Source: Glandiceps talaboti
Taxonomy: Eukaryota; Hemichordata; Enteropneusta; Spengelidae
NCBI RefSeq assembly: GCF_964340395.1
Contig: NC_135570.1
Span: forward strand, 6,137,822-6,201,821
Reading direction: 5' to 3'
DNA: 64,000 nt
Shown here: one piece after another, positions 33,958-48,270 of the stretch
Numbering within the stretch: the stretch's first letter is position 1
Layout: every line of letters begins with the position of its first letter
Translations under genes and position numbers: made by a program
Notes under the pieces: generated by a model
Database searches by the model: none
The model's input: the letters and a program-made list of their open reading frames with translations, nothing else
Told to the model about the DNA's origin: nothing

Positions 33958-34560
33958 TATCACAGCTCCATCCTTAATTAACAGTCCCACCCTGTCCAGC
34001 ATTAATTAATGTTAACAAATCGTGCCTGTCAAACATTCATTTACAGTCACAGCTTCATCCTGACCAGCATACATAAACAGTCTCAGCTCCAGCCTGTACA
34101 GCATGCATTAAGTCACAGATCTATCCTATACAGTACTCATTAACAGTCAAATCTCCAGTCTGGCAGACATTAAGTCACAGCTCGAGTCTGTCCAGCATAC
34201 ATTAATGGTCACAGCTCCACCCTGTCCACCATAAGCCACAGCTCCATCCTGTCCAGTATACATTAACACTCACAATACCATCCTGTCCCGTATACATTAA
34301 CACTCACAACTCCATCCTGTCCAGCATACATTAACAGTCACAGCGCCATCCTGTCCAGCATACATTAACACTCACAACTCCATCCTGTCCAGCATACATT
34401 AAATGTCACAGCTCCATCCTGTCCAGCATACATTAACACTCACGACTCCATCCTGTCCAGCATACATTAACTGTCACAGCTCCATCCTCTCCAGCATACA
34501 TTAACAGTCACAGCTTCGTACTATCAAGAATTCATTAAGACAGTAATAATAAGAGTCACA
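33958..34560. repeat. Minisatellite, 33-34 bp unit, about 15 copies
   Basis: The unit is CACAGCTCCATCCTGTCCAG, CATACATTAACAGT. It is most regular between 34190 and 34500, with diverged units at the 5' side. Confidence 0.95.
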
Positions 34561-36439
34561 GCTCAATCCAAACCCTTACTGGGCATTAACATTCATCCAC
34601 AAGCTTTACACATTTTCTGCTTACTCAACCACAAAGGAGAATATAAGATACGCGCTACATCAAACACAGCTAGTATTCACTGCCTACAGTATGTGTACAC
34701 CACTTCAAATCTCCATTTAACTTATTTGTATGCTCCTAATAAAGGATTTAATTTCACATCAGGTGTACACAAATGCATCAAAATACATGTATATACTAAC
34801 AGCTGAGAAACCTGGATACATAGAAAATTAAATCTTGTAATTCATAATTCTCAAATACAAATTTTACTTTGCTGTTAACGCTATAAAACCACAAATATAA
34901 TTATGTTATTGTGAAATTAAGATCTTTTAAAACAGTTTTTTTTACAAAAATGAACCAAAAAGAGTAAACAAATACTACTAATTGTAGCATACATGTATGT
35001 AGCAATAATATGTATGAACAATATATGTATACAAAGTCATGCAATTTTGCAGAGTTGCTGTAATATTTTCAGATATGTAATTCTATTTATATTTGTATTA
35101 TCCTTACCAGTTCAAAATTTCTTTTCAATTTATATAGTAATCAATAACTAGAAGATTGTATAATTTAGAAAGCTACATTTACATGACCTTTTAAAGACAA
35201 ATGACCTTTTTAGCATTATGAATATTTTAACAGTTAACGCTAATATGAATATATTTAGCTTTAGTCTACAGTGTGTCATAATGTTTTTAATCAAATTTGA
35301 TGACTGGTGATGTACATATGTATCCCAAAAGCCCATTAGTCCTTACGGTAACAGTAACTAACAACAACGCTTTGTTGAATGACACTTTGTTTTGGTTTCG
35401 CCAGTACAATGGCCAATGGTCAAATACAAACACAAGGAGGTAAAGAAGCTTTGTGTAGACATTGTCCTTGGGTCTTCAATAAATGTTTATTGTGCCTAGC
35501 CATCTCCAAAAATAGTCCATGTCAATATGTACAATGGTAGGCTGGATTAATGCACAAGTCTCCATGAACAAATTATCCCAGATGTATTGAGGATTTTTTT
35601 ATGAAACCACTATCAAAAAACAGTTTCCAATATTAGAATAACCGAAGAACTACTGTAACATTATATATTCTCGCCAGATCACTGCACACACAACCATCTG
35701 CATTTTATTGTCTCACAAAATTAATTTAACACGTTATGTAACTTGACAAAATTATCTAAACATGTTACTGATTTCTTAATAATCATAAGTCTTAATCAAT
35801 TTAATAATTAAATTACAGTACTGAGGCAAACACCACACATAATGAATTTTGTCTGAGTGACTAATTGGCAGTAGAGAATATCATAGTTGGTGGGTACAGT
35901 CTTCATTTATGAGTATCATAAGTGATATTGAAATTATGAAAAAATACACTGGCTATTGAAAGAAGTGGCCATCCTTTTGTCCATAAACTTAAGATAATGA
36001 CTGTTATAGATGAAGACTTTAGTATAAAGAAACAAGGAAATCACTTAAATAATAAATTTATTTAATAAAAAGACAATAATAATTAGTTATCATACATACC
36101 AATATTATACTGAAAAACAGAAAATTGTGCCGAAACTCAATTTTAATCTTACTGCTGCCACAATGCATTATTGACAAAATGTTGACAAAAAAATACAGGA
36201 TTTCAGCAGATTATTCTGTTGTATTTTACTTGTGCTTTCAATAACAAAGAATTTGTGTAGCTACTGCACATAGTTTTACCATAGGAACGGATGTTGTCAC
36301 TTTTACATACAATATGCGGGTACATGTACAAAGCAACACTCTCGCAGAGGTGGAAAACTCAAATATATTTTATATGCATTCAGTCTGATGCATTATTCAA
36401 ATAATGAAATATGCACCACGAATCAATATTAATAACAAT

Positions 36440-36475
36440 AACAATATTTTATTATTATTATTATTATTAATAAAT
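36440..36475. repeat. (ATT)n microsatellite
   Basis: A short ATT run followed by AATA-rich sequence. Confidence 0.85.
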
Positions 36476-36576
36476 CTTATCAGCACATAACAGCCTCAAT
36501 GTACTAAATACAAAACAGAAAAGGCTAAAACAAATAACAATGTATGGCAATAACTATATTATTTGATGCAACACAT

Positions 36577-36887
<311 letters not shown>

Positions 36888-37317
36888 TATTCTGATTGGT
36901 TATGATAGAGGAACATGATGATCAATATTTAATCATTTCCTCCTCATTAAAGAAAACACCCCATACACCAGTAGTTCCTAATTCATTCATTCAACACTCA
37001 AATTTCTACATGTGGAAACATTTTTCCTCATGGCACCAGTGGGTCAAAAGGCCACAATAAACATTATTTTGAAAGAAACCAGGCTATTACAAATGCATAG
37101 AACTATTTCTCAAACACAAGACTTCCAGCTGACAAACTAATTTATCACCAACCAACATAAAGTTTCATACATATCCAACAGCCTTGTAAAGAGATTTATG
37201 AAAAGCTACAAACAGAAATTTCCAAAGACAGCTTTTCAGTTATACAGATATCCTGCTGTCATTGAAATTGCTTTATTAATAAGCTATATATTCTGGTATA
37301 TTCAGTGAGAATAAAAA

Positions 37318-37705
37318 AACAGTACTTAGGCATAAAAAAATTGTGTGGTTCCGATTACATTCAATTTTAGAATAGGTGGGGTAGGTAATTTATTTTTTTA
37401 AATTATTTTTTTCATATGTGAGTGTCTCGTTCAGGTAGATATGTTTTTCTGTTGTTTTCCATATAGTCTCTGTGTTATTGGTTTCTTCTCATCAGATGTA
37501 CAGCCATTACAGATTGGAAGAACAGTTTTATATTGTGTTTTTAAGTTGATTTCAGTTTCCGCATTTTCCACTATTTCTTGCGAGACTTCATGATTTTCGT
37601 TATTTTATTTTTTCATGAATGCATAAAAAATACTTTAGGGTCGGCATAAAAAACTAGGTGGGGTCGGTAACTAGAACCAAGCAACTTTTTTAAATAGGCC
37701 TTAGT
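37318..37705 (+). repeat. Possible dispersed element bounded by GGTGGGGTNGGTAA words
   Basis: GGCATAAAAAA and GGTGGGGTAGGTAA near 37330-37392 recur as GGCATAAAAAACTAGGTGGG then GTCGGTAACTAGAACC at 37642-37680. This brackets a T-rich 250-bp body. It looks like a transposon with terminal direct repeats, but the class is unknown. Confidence 0.4.
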
Positions 37706-38309
37706 AAAGCCTTATGAGGTTATGAATATTATATCAATATATTCAATATAAAAAATAAATTGATCTTTTTTAAGTAAATTCATGAGTTTATATCATACAA
37801 TCTCACAAATAATTTACCATTATATTCAACAAGAGTAAAAAAACGATATTTATTAAATGGGTTTATACAGTTATGTCATGAATATACGTGTATATTTATT
37901 TAATAAGAATAGAAAACATGTTTAAATATAACAGCACCCCATGACGTGCGCGAGTGCAAGTGTGGTGTCCTTGTATTTGCAAATGTTCTCTGCAGCAATA
38001 TTTTCACGAGCGTACCATGTGAAAGCACAGCAGATTAACACTGCAAGCACAAGGTTATCGCAATAAATATTGCACATCATATCATTTAGAGTCCAGTATA
38101 TTCACACACAAAATTATACATTGAACAAAACAGGATTACATTGTATGACCTCAATGTGAATGGACTACAGATGGTGTGTGTTGTAACACTAACAGTTTAT
38201 AACACTGATGACATCTGACTTCCACCTGTTATGGTTTATTACATCTACTGTGACACTACCACATATATCATACATACCATCATATTTATGTACGTACAAA
38301 CAACCTTCA

Positions 38310-38715
38310 ACCTATCTAGGAGACATTGTAGCTGGGGTTTTAATAGTGGCAAAACCCTTACCAAATTGGAATTTTAAAAAGTATATAATGTATACATAAA
38401 GTATACTTACGGTGACCTTAAACCTAAGTTATCAAGGAAACATTGTAGCAGGGGTTTTAGTAGTGGCAAAACCCTTACCAAATATGTTAAAAAGTATACT
38501 TAAAATATACTTTTGTTGACCTTCAACCCATCTATATTAAGGTTATCAAGGAGCTAGTCTAGTTCCTATATAGTATCATTACAATTTATACCTTCACTCT
38601 CAGAACCACAGGCTGGTCATCCAGACTATCAAGGAGCCATTGTAGCAGGGTTTTAGTGGCAAAAACCCTTACCAAAATGGAATGGTAAAAAGTATACTTT
38701 AAAGAGTATACTTTT
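38310..38715. repeat. Tandem repeat, three diverged copies
   Basis: Units share ACATTGTAGC.GGGGTTTTA, GTGGCAAAACCCTTACCAAA, AAAAAGTATACTT and GTTGACCTT. They start near 38326, 38438 and 38635, the last after an insertion. Confidence 0.85.
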
Positions 38716-41420
38716 GTTATGATAAAAGTATACTTTTTAAATTTCAAATACATTTCAAATATGCTTAAGTCTTGCTTGTCACAATGTCAGATAGAATGTT
38801 TTGTATATTTGGTCATACCTTCCTATCAAAGTAAATTTAAAGTATACATCTTTCCACTTGTTTTTGACTCAAAGTTTCACATAAGTTCTCTTTACATGGG
38901 CCAGCCCTTTGTACTCCAATAGTAATTTTTTCATGCTTGAGGGTTAAAACAGAAGAAGGAGGATGACTAATTGTCTATAATAATGCACAAATGTATGCAG
39001 TGTGTGGTACAGGCTACTTTTAAAAGTTGTGACAGTTAATACCAAAGTTAGACCATTTGCGATATTCAACCATTTACTATATTTATAAGTCTATTATCAT
39101 TGTACGGTATGCTCTAAACAATTACTGGTATGTAACAATTTCTGTAAATGGCAGACGCCCATGCAAGTTGCAAAAGAAGCCACCTTCACAGTGAGTCAGG
39201 TTTTGGCATTTGTGGAAATTCTTTAGTAATCATAAAGGGCATCCACATAATTAGTAGAGAGAGACTGGTACATAGCAAATGGAGAAATTTATGTGTAACC
39301 ATTGTATTACTTAACAGATAATTTAGCAAAAGTAGCCACACTGTGAGAGTCTAATGCAAAACAATTTCTTGCTATGCACTAAAATTTGACATTCTCCTAT
39401 CCCTTTCATGGTGACTCACAAGCAAACACATACATGCATACATACACATGTATCTTTACCATTCCAATCACAACTGTTTCAAATATTTTTATCTGTTATT
39501 GCAGAATGCACGGTGTATCACATCATTTGATGGCAGCCACAACTGTTATATGCATTTCTGGCACTTTAATCTTGAATATGTGAACTATATAATCTCTTCA
39601 TAGTTCAACCCTAAACATGGATGAAGTTACTAAATTGAGGATATGTAATACATTCAGACTACGACACTCTGTACAAATCCGATAATCATTCTCATTTATA
39701 TTAACACAGGAAATAAATGTATGATTATTATTATTATTATCAGTATGAATATTGATATTCTAATGAAATGTAAATGGATGTAAAATGAGCGGCATTGTGT
39801 ATGTCCTTGTATTTCTATGTTGAAAAACATTTCAGAAGGTACAGGTACAGTATTACGTTGTACAGCCAGACTACATGTATGCATTACATGACAGATAGTG
39901 ACATGTGTACCATCTGCCTTGATTGATGTGATGTCACACTTGGTTTTGCATCTAAGCACGATTCCTCAAGGATTTTCTGTCCAAAATCGAACAAAAAGAT
40001 ATTTAACTAACACACGAACAGGAAAGATAATCACGCGATGAAAAAGAGTTTTTAAAGTTTGACACCATATAGTGAGTTAACAGACAATTTCAGTGAATAA
40101 ATTGCTAATACCACTGAAAGCGTCTATACTAATACATAATCTTTATAGAAAGAGATCCTCCAAGATATATTTGGTGGGTGGATTAAAATATTTGATGAAT
40201 ATAAATACCCATATTTGATGAATGAGCACAAATGTATATCAAATTAGCGAATAAATATCCATATTTGGTGAGATATTTGTGATTGTTTTAACTTTTATAC
40301 AGTACAAGAAGTGTGGCCAAGAAAGTTGAAAACTAGTCATAATCCTTCAAATATGAATGCACAACATAAACGAATACTTAATTTTATTATAAAATGTACT
40401 CAAATATCTGACATTGTTGATGTATTTAAATTTTAATATTTGTAGAGTGATCTTTAATTTGCTTGGAAAAATGTCTTCAGAGAAAATTTCAGAGATTATT
40501 TCCCCGTGAATGAAATGACAGTTGGATGGATGCTTTAAGTTGGTATATACATGTAAATACATGTATCTTCAAAGATGGGATACTAGTAATTGGAGGGTGA
40601 TTGATCTTTATAGTGGTATGATCAATCAGAAACACACAGTCTGTACACTGTACCCTTTGATAATCTACACATAGCAGAGAGCAATAGCTACTATAGGTAT
40701 ACTGTTTGGGTTATGGAAGCCAGAAAATGAGGCCTAAAGACATGTAGGAAACAGGGTGGTATTATGTACATTGTAGTGTAGAACTTAGAAGGGCGACCAT
40801 ATAGAAAAGTTTGAAACAGACAATCTGTATGGTTGGTAATTTGACATCCCATTTCAATTCATTTGAAGAAGCTTACCCTGTATTTCAAAAGTTTAACAAT
40901 CAAACCACAAAGATGCAGACATGTGTAGTGTAGAAGAGCACTCCTAGAAAAGCTTAAGATACACTAGAATGCATCACAATTTGCATGGTTGGCTCCCAAC
41001 TTCAATTCATCTGTAGATGTTGGCCAAAATGCATGACAATTATCATCTGTACACGGTACTGTAAGCCTATTACAGTACCAAAGTTTGACAACAGAAGAAC
41101 CATATCATCTTTAATTTCACAAATTCAAAAAATTCAGTAAATCCAGCTATCTTTTAGTTGATATAAACAACTCTCAAGTACAGTCCATTCCTATTATAAT
41201 ATAACCAATTAAATAGATAAGTCTTTCCTGATGATCTATTAGCACATTATTTGACCCTGTCCTCCTCTCATGTCCCAACAAAATATCTCAATTAACCTAA
41301 GTTGCATAGTCACAGACGTTTGGACAGCTCAATTCCTCATTTCATACTCCTATGAACTGCTCAGTAATCTGTCAATCACACTGTCTCCACTAATAAATCA
41401 TAGCTCAGTCTCCATTTGTG
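38716..41420. other. No gene recognised
   Basis: AT-rich with a short (ATT)n run near 39725. No exon could be supported. Confidence 0.45.
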
Positions 41421-41424
41421 ACAG

Positions 41425-41562
41425 TTGATGCATACTATGAATACAAATGATGCTGTCATGAGTATTGCAACGACCAATTAAGTACATGTACACATGTAGC
41501 TCATACTGTACCTACATCCACCCACCCACCACACACACACACACCTCCCCCCCCATCCCACC

Positions 41563-41613
<51 letters not shown>

Positions 41614-41960
41614 AACAAACAAACAAAGACACTACAGTTGATGCATATTATTATGAATATAAATAGTGCTGTCATGAGTATTGCGAAGACCACACGCCGA
41701 TAAACACATATAGCTCATACAAGTACAATGTACATCCCCCCAAACATACAGACACAGATACAGACACATAACACAGACTGTACACTTGAAACAAAGTATT
41801 GCAACGACTAATTCAGTAGCTCACATCCACATATCCATGCACTAACATTTACATGTAGATATACATTGTAGACACAAATGTGTAGATACTAGATAGTATA
41901 GTTGAAGCATACTATAAATGATGCTGTCATGAGTATTGCAAAGACCAGTTCAGTAGCTCA
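41425..41960. repeat. Tandem repeat of 200 bp class enclosing (ACAG)n
   Basis: Copies near 41425, 41638 and 41900 share TTGA.GCATA.TATGAATA, GATGCTGTCATGAGTATTGC and AGCTCA. The first carries C/A-rich DNA and (ACAG)n-(ACAA)n at about 41563-41628. Confidence 0.8.
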
Positions 41961-42227
41961 CACCCACATATATATATTTTAAGAGCTGTGATTTTCCCAT
42001 TTCCCAGGGTGCATTTGTCAATCGTATACACTTCAGGACATACACCTGTGTTGTCTTTGTAAACAATCCTATTCCTGACAGATATTAGAATTTCAGTATC
42101 AGTGAACAGTTGTTTTTTCATGTTCAGTTAAATTATTCTTCCTGATTTGAATACACAACATGTCTGACATGTCAACAAGTTCCTTCCACTCCGAACAGCT
42201 GGTACGTTGTTTTTACATTCATATATA

Positions 42228-42600
42228 TTGCAGGACTATGTCACATAACCTTAACAACAGAAGACTGAAGTCACAAATCACATACAACGTACATTCTGAT
42301 ATATAAAACCTAAGTAACACTGAGAGGAAATCTGGTAAAATTTACACTTCCTTTTATTTCAGGATTCTGACACATAACATGATTATTGAACACTCATCAC
42401 AAATCAGAAATGAGAATTTATGATACATAAAACCGAAGATCCAACGAGATGAAATCTGTTAAAATTTACGCTTTCATTTATTTCATTTTCAGGACTGTGA
42501 CACAATATAACAACAGAACACTCATCACACATCACAAATAGTAGGAGAAAATCTAGTAAAATAGTAGGAGAAAATCTAGTAAAATTGACACTTTTCACTT
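42228..42600. repeat. Tandem repeat, about 130-bp unit, two to three copies
   Basis: Shared words: GAAATCTG.TAAAATTTAC, TTTATTTCA, AGGA.T.TGACACA and GAACACTCATCACA. The 3' end carries a local 24-bp duplication of ATAGTAGGAGAAAATCTAGT. Confidence 0.75.
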
Positions 42601-44760
42601 TTTACAAAGGAACGGTACACAAAACAAGGGAAATTTTTCATTACATTTTACTTTAAATATGTAGTTAGTGCCTTCAATAAAAACGTTGATTGGATCACAC
42701 TGTGACATACGACAAATGCAAGATTCAATCCAAGTTGATACTGTACCAATGAACTCCATTCTCTATGGTTGCCTATGGTTACCATTGATTCAGAAGAAAA
42801 ATCAGTCAAGCCAACACCTGAGTGTGACAGATGTTTGAACCATCTGTTTACATACCTTTGAACCAATAAATCTGTACATGTATCAAAATAGCAACACTTA
42901 AGGGGTCAATATTCTCCCAGCTATAACACAACTTAATCAAAAATTGTGTTTGTCCATTAAAGTTAAATAAACACAATTTCAGTGAACCAATTCAATAATT
43001 GACTTGATTTCCTGTTTTTAAATTCTCAAAAAACTTAATTAACAAATTGACCCTATGAGAGAGGCCTTCGTAAGTATTCTAGGAATCTCAATTTACCTAC
43101 CGCTGGATGGACTTAGGCTAAGCTCAGTGTGTGAAATTAAAAGAAAACAACTGGTTATAAGGACTGACAGTTAGCAAAAGCTGCTGGTCCTAATGGAAAA
43201 CTGATGGTACATGTACATTCACACGACCTGTATCTGCATCAACAACAACCACCACCACCACTACACAGATCAAATGACTTTATATCAACATTGACAACAA
43301 CACTAGTGAGCTAGCTCTGACGATTGACGCGTTAATTTGACTTGAGCGAGAGTAAAACAGGTAACACAAGATCAGATTCATGTAGGTAAAACTGGATATA
43401 TTTTTGAATAAATGTTATTATTTACTCCAAATTCAAATTGGTCATAAGGACCGACAAGTTGATGTAATTCTGAAAACTGTCGGTCCAAATGGAAATCTGT
43501 CAGTCTTGGACCGATGGACCAGCATTAATTTCACACACTGGCTAAGCTACAAATATATTATGCACAGATTGCTGACCGAGTTCCACTAGAGTTCAACTAT
43601 GAGTCATCTTTTTGTTTGTTCAGTTTGAATGGTTTTTGTCTTATAATATAGTGACCCGTAACTGACAAGATTCAATATTGTGCATATTAGTACTACAGGA
43701 GAAATGAAGTGTTTCACTAATGGGACATAATCATGATGGGGTTTTTTTGCACAATAATTATACGCACATTTCAACTCTAGACTAACAAGAGAGACAAAAC
43801 ACACACGGCATAATCTTTTACCCAATCACACTGAAAAGTAATATTCTTCCACAATGCAGTAGAAACAGGCTTCTGCTGAAAAAAATAGACATGGACTTGA
43901 TTATTTTATTGGCTTTAATTGCTCATTTTCCAAATTATCAATTTGGTATTAAACTTGACAACATCTACATCCCCACTGGGCACGGCACATCTATAATTGT
44001 TTCCTTTTACAGTTGAAGTCATCTATCTGTGTAAAAACAATGTCGACTCTCAATCTCATGCGTAAAACACCAAGGCATCTTCATTTTTCCTGTAAGTATA
44101 TCTATTATTCATAATGGATTTTTATCATCAAGGTTATAAACCATATTAAGTTTGGCAGTGTATAATTTCATAGTGATATTGATAGTTTATTATTATCATG
44201 GTGGTAGTATTTTTGTAACCTTTGTTCATTTATACATGTATCTACATGTGTGAGAAGACAAAGGTATATATTTTGTCCAGTTGTTAGAGAAGAATTATCA
44301 TACTGTAAACCGCTATATTTTCGCAAATTTTATGAGTTTTGTTAAATAGCGAAATATTGGGGTCACGAAAATATTGTTGTAAACATCGCACACCAACACA
44401 ATGTACAGCACACTCCGTAACTGAACTATGGTGATGCATATGAACACACACATTACATTACAAACAGTATGTACGCATACATGTACACTTCGACATGAAC
44501 AGATATCCACTTCTTTTATGGAATAAACCAATAATAGTACGTAAAAAATGATCACTGCAAAATTTCTACACGGGACCAAATCGCTAAAAAATACACACAT
44601 GAAAATATAGAGCTTTACAGTATATACTGTCTATATTACATGTACTTCTCATCAAGACAATAAACTTCATTTACATTGATGGATACTTAATAATTTTGGT
44701 ATGTCTACATGAATTAACAAAAGAGGTGAGGCTGGTTTTATCTTTGTTGCATTTCTTAGA

Positions 44761-44955
44761 GGGGACTCAAATATGTAATTTTCACCAATCCTTCATTGCA
44801 CAATCTCTCTCAAATAAAAAGACATAAAAATTGGCATATCTGGATGACAAGAGGCTAGGGGACAAATATGTCGTTTTCACCAATGCTTCATTGCACAATC
44901 TCTCCAAAATATAGTGCTGTAAAATGTGCAAATATGGGTGACAAGAGGCCTGCTG
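44761..44955. repeat. Tandem duplication, about 97-bp unit, two copies
   Basis: Both copies read GGGGAC..AAATATGT, TTTTCACCAAT.CTTCATTG, CACAATCTCTC and TGACAAGAGGC. Confidence 0.85.
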
Positions 44956-45633
44956 AGTGATGTACATCAGAACAAAGCATTATGGGAAGTGTAACACTGT
45001 TAGGATCTTCACATCTCTTGAAAGAATTGCCTTTAAAAGCATTGTTAGACAGTGGTTCAAAACTCTTAATTCTGTTGGTTACTGGTATAGATGTGTACAT
45101 GTGAAGAGGGTGTGTACATCACTATTGAAAGCCAACACAAGTTGTCACATTTGGTGAGTGAGTTCACTATGAGAACCCCTCGAGTACCATGCTCTTTACC
45201 CCTAAGTTACTTGTATGACTTGTGAGTTTGCTGGGTTCCACCGTAGAGTAAATTATGGCGATATTTTGAATGCAGCCTATATTTCTCTCAGTTATGATAA
45301 GTACCCATTGCTATGAACTATTGAACTTGCCGAGTGTATAATCCTAAGGAAAATCTCATTTCCTGTCAATGGTTCCATCACTTTAGCAAATTAAAGTTAG
45401 TGGTTTTGGTTAGATGGTTTAAGTTCATATCTTGATTTAATTACAAACAGAAGTGTTCTCATAGATGCCTAACAAATTACATTTTGTATTCAATAAAATG
45501 CTTCAAATGAGTAGGTTTAATTAAATTTTTAATTAAAACTTGGGTTAAATTGATAAGTGCAGTAATAAGTAGAAGAATATTATAAATATCAGTCATGCAT
45601 TGATTCGAAGTCCTTATATATTGTTGTTCCTTG

Positions 45634-45678
45634 TGAGGTGTGGCCGGCAAAGCACCTCATCTGTCGAGCAAATAAAAT

Positions 45679-45734
<56 letters not shown>

Positions 45735-45737
45735 GTT
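45634..45737 (+). mobile_element. Hairpin plus (ACAG)n tail, possible retroelement 3' end
   Basis: GAGGTG (45634-45639) and CACCTC (45653-45658) flank a 13-nt GC-rich loop. Then come CGAGCAAATAAAATG and (ACAG)n to about 45735. A 3' hairpin followed by a short-motif tail is typical of some LINE/SINE ends. The 5' part was not recognised. Confidence 0.4.
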
Positions 45738-46122
45738 GCTATCTGGAGCTGAACATACCTTTTTTTTAAATGCGACAACTGCTTAATAAAAATTCAACAA
45801 CAACTCGCAGTGTAAATCAAATCCTTAGAAAGTAACAAGATCAGTTATGTTTTCAAAAATACTGAATGATGACAGCCTGCTTCTACCTACATGTATGCAA
45901 ATATGACATTGCACAATATACAAAATATTCAAGGTTCATACAGTAGTAACAAGCTAAGCTTAAGCACAGCTACCACACTGCAGATGTGGCCAACTTTTAT
46001 GTCTACACAAACAAATAAACCACATTTGTGTCATTGATGACTGTTGATTGAGTTTTGATGTCTTTGATATCAACTATATATATATATATATTTTTCGATG
46101 GCGAGTAAGGAAACACCACGTT

Positions 46123-46573
46123 TAGGGTGACCCTATTTTTTTTCCTGTTTCTCATTACCCGATCAACCCAAATTTTCAGCTCCGACATCAAAATAATAAT
46201 AATAATTAATTTTCTCCCACCCTTAATATTTTGCAGAACAGCACCCTCTCTGGCAAGAAACAAGTGCCCAGACTGACGACATCATCTACAGTCATGGCAG
46301 CAGTGACGACACTTGTTCACGAACAGAGCATTTCTTTTATGACAAAAGTTATCCAAGTGGGGAAGTGTTGAGAACATGCCAACTGTATAGAGAAGCTGGG
46401 AAAGAGCTTGTTAGCAGGAATCCAATAAAAAGAAGATAGAGAGGAAGAAAAGGAAAAGCAGAGAAAAATGAAGATGATTTTTTTATTTTTTCACTTAAAA
46501 AAAAAAATCAACCGACCATCCCATAGTTGCTATGAAAAAGTAATGAGAAACACAAAAAAATAGGGTCATCCTT
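46123..46573 (+). mobile_element. TIR element of about 450 bp enclosing a gene-like fragment
   Basis: The left end AGGGTGACCCTATTTTTTTT then TGTTTCTCATTAC (46124-46158) is mirrored by GTAATGAGAAACACAAAAAA then ATAGGGTCATCC (46540-46571). The ends may extend outward (CGATGGCGAGTAAGG against the reverse of CTTGCTGGCACTG). The interior holds a relatively GC-rich open frame (46227-46439) and A/T-rich filler. No transposase is present. Confidence 0.65.
46227..46439 (+). pseudogene. 70-codon open frame inside a TIR element, possibly a captured exon
   Basis: An open frame without ATG follows an in-frame TAA. A good acceptor (ttaatattttgcag) sits just inside it at 46236, after which the frame reads QHPLWQETSAQTDDIIYSHG, SSDDTCSRTEHFFYDKSYPS, GEVLRTCQLYREAGKELVSR, NPIKRR and TAG. 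Composition is mixed and protein-like, and GC is higher than in the surroundings. I do not recognise the family. Its shape (acceptor, open frame, stop) is that of a terminal exon. Lying between terminal inverted repeats, it may be a gene piece carried by a non-autonomous DNA transposon. It could also be the remains of the element's own protein. Confidence 0.35.
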
Positions 46574-47859
46574 AGCTTGCTGGCACTGTACTCTACATAA
46601 AAGTTTTAACTTAGTAGTTAAATTATATACATGCTATGAATTCATTTGAAATTACAGAATTACACATTTGAAATGACTTATACAAAATATCTATGACAGA
46701 AATAGTGGAATAAATATATAAAGCTCAGGCTGTAAACAACTGTCAAAATGCGCATGCCAGAATTCTGTTATGAATACGAGCAGTCCATTCTTGTCGATCT
46801 AACATTTTAATTTAGTTCAAGGGTGCTTTTTTAATTCATTAAAGATTTCAAAATTAAAATAACTACATTAATTAAGTTGTATATAAATTTAAATTCAAAT
46901 TGTCACAAGAAATTGTTGCCCATCTAATATTTACACCACGGTTGAATTCAAAATGGCTTCCAAAACAAATATGGCTACTCAATAGGAAAAACACATATAT
47001 TTTATGATTGTTTTCAAGAACAAGATGGAATTCCTGGTTTCTTATAATTCATTCAAGGAACACGGAATAAGAGTTTACAAAGTTTTTGAAAAAGTTTTTG
47101 AATGATTTAAAGTCGTGTACATATGTATGAAATTGGGTCTAAATGATGTATTCTTCACTAACGACTTTACGGAAAAAGAGATTTTGCTACTTGTTAAATG
47201 TTCAAATTCTCATTTTCTACATGTATCTGAATGTTAAGATTGCATAAGTTGCTCTTCACTGCTAGCCCATACATGTATATAAATCATAAATTGTCAGAAA
47301 GCTTTCACTGACATGACTTTCCTCTTTTATGTCATTATCAGAATTCAATAGATATTGATTTTTCATTGCCTTTCATTTCTACAATGCATAATTGTAGGTG
47401 TTGAATTATCGTTATGGCAACAGCACAATACAAAACTCAATCAATGCTTGTCCTTACGCATGCTAAATTACCATTCTATCAGTCACGTTTCAAACATTTA
47501 TATGTCTCCAATAAAACAAGCAAAAAATTTGCTTCAGTTTCTAGTGACAGACAGTTTCAATACACTTATCAACATGAATAGTTAGCATTAGGATTTTTTT
47601 TCATAAAAATGATTGTGCAGGAAAAGAAAGCCAAATACGATTAATGGTTTTTATTGCAAAATTTCAACACTTATACTACATTTTACCATCTAAGTACAAA
47701 ATGTACAGTTGAACAACTTCATTTTTCTTTAAAAATTACTGACACATAAAAATTATAGTTTCATGAGTACAACAAGAAGTGGAAGTATTCCATATGGGAA
47801 GTTTAAATATGAAAATAGGACAACATAAATTCTTCAACGTGTTTGATTTAAATGCAGTG

Positions 47860-48270
47860 TACAAATGTAAGTTAGCATTAGTAATTTAAATGCATAGTAA
47901 GTCAGAACTAACAATATAAATGCATTGTTAGTCAGTATTAACAATTTAAATGCATTGTAAATTGTTGCATTGTAATTTTACATAATTTACAAGTCTGCAG
48001 TTTAAGTCTGCATTGTACTTTTATCTAATTGCATTGTAAGTTGTAGATGCATTGTAATTTGCATTGTAAGTCTTTATTATATTGCACTTGCATCATAATC
48101 TGCATTGTAAATCTGCATTGTAAATTATAAGCATTATAATTTGCATTGTAGTTTACATTGTAAATTGCAAGTGCATTGTAATTTGCCTTGCAAGTTTACA
48201 GTGTAAATTGTAAGTGCATTGTAAGTTTGTAGTTTACATGTAAGTCTGAATTGTAAGTTTGCAGGTAGAT
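47860..48270. repeat. Degenerate tandem array of GCATTGTAA words
   Basis: GCATTGTAA(A/G)T recurs more than fifteen times at irregular spacing of about 10-30 bp, alternating with TTACATTGTA and GTCTGCA. Confidence 0.8.
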
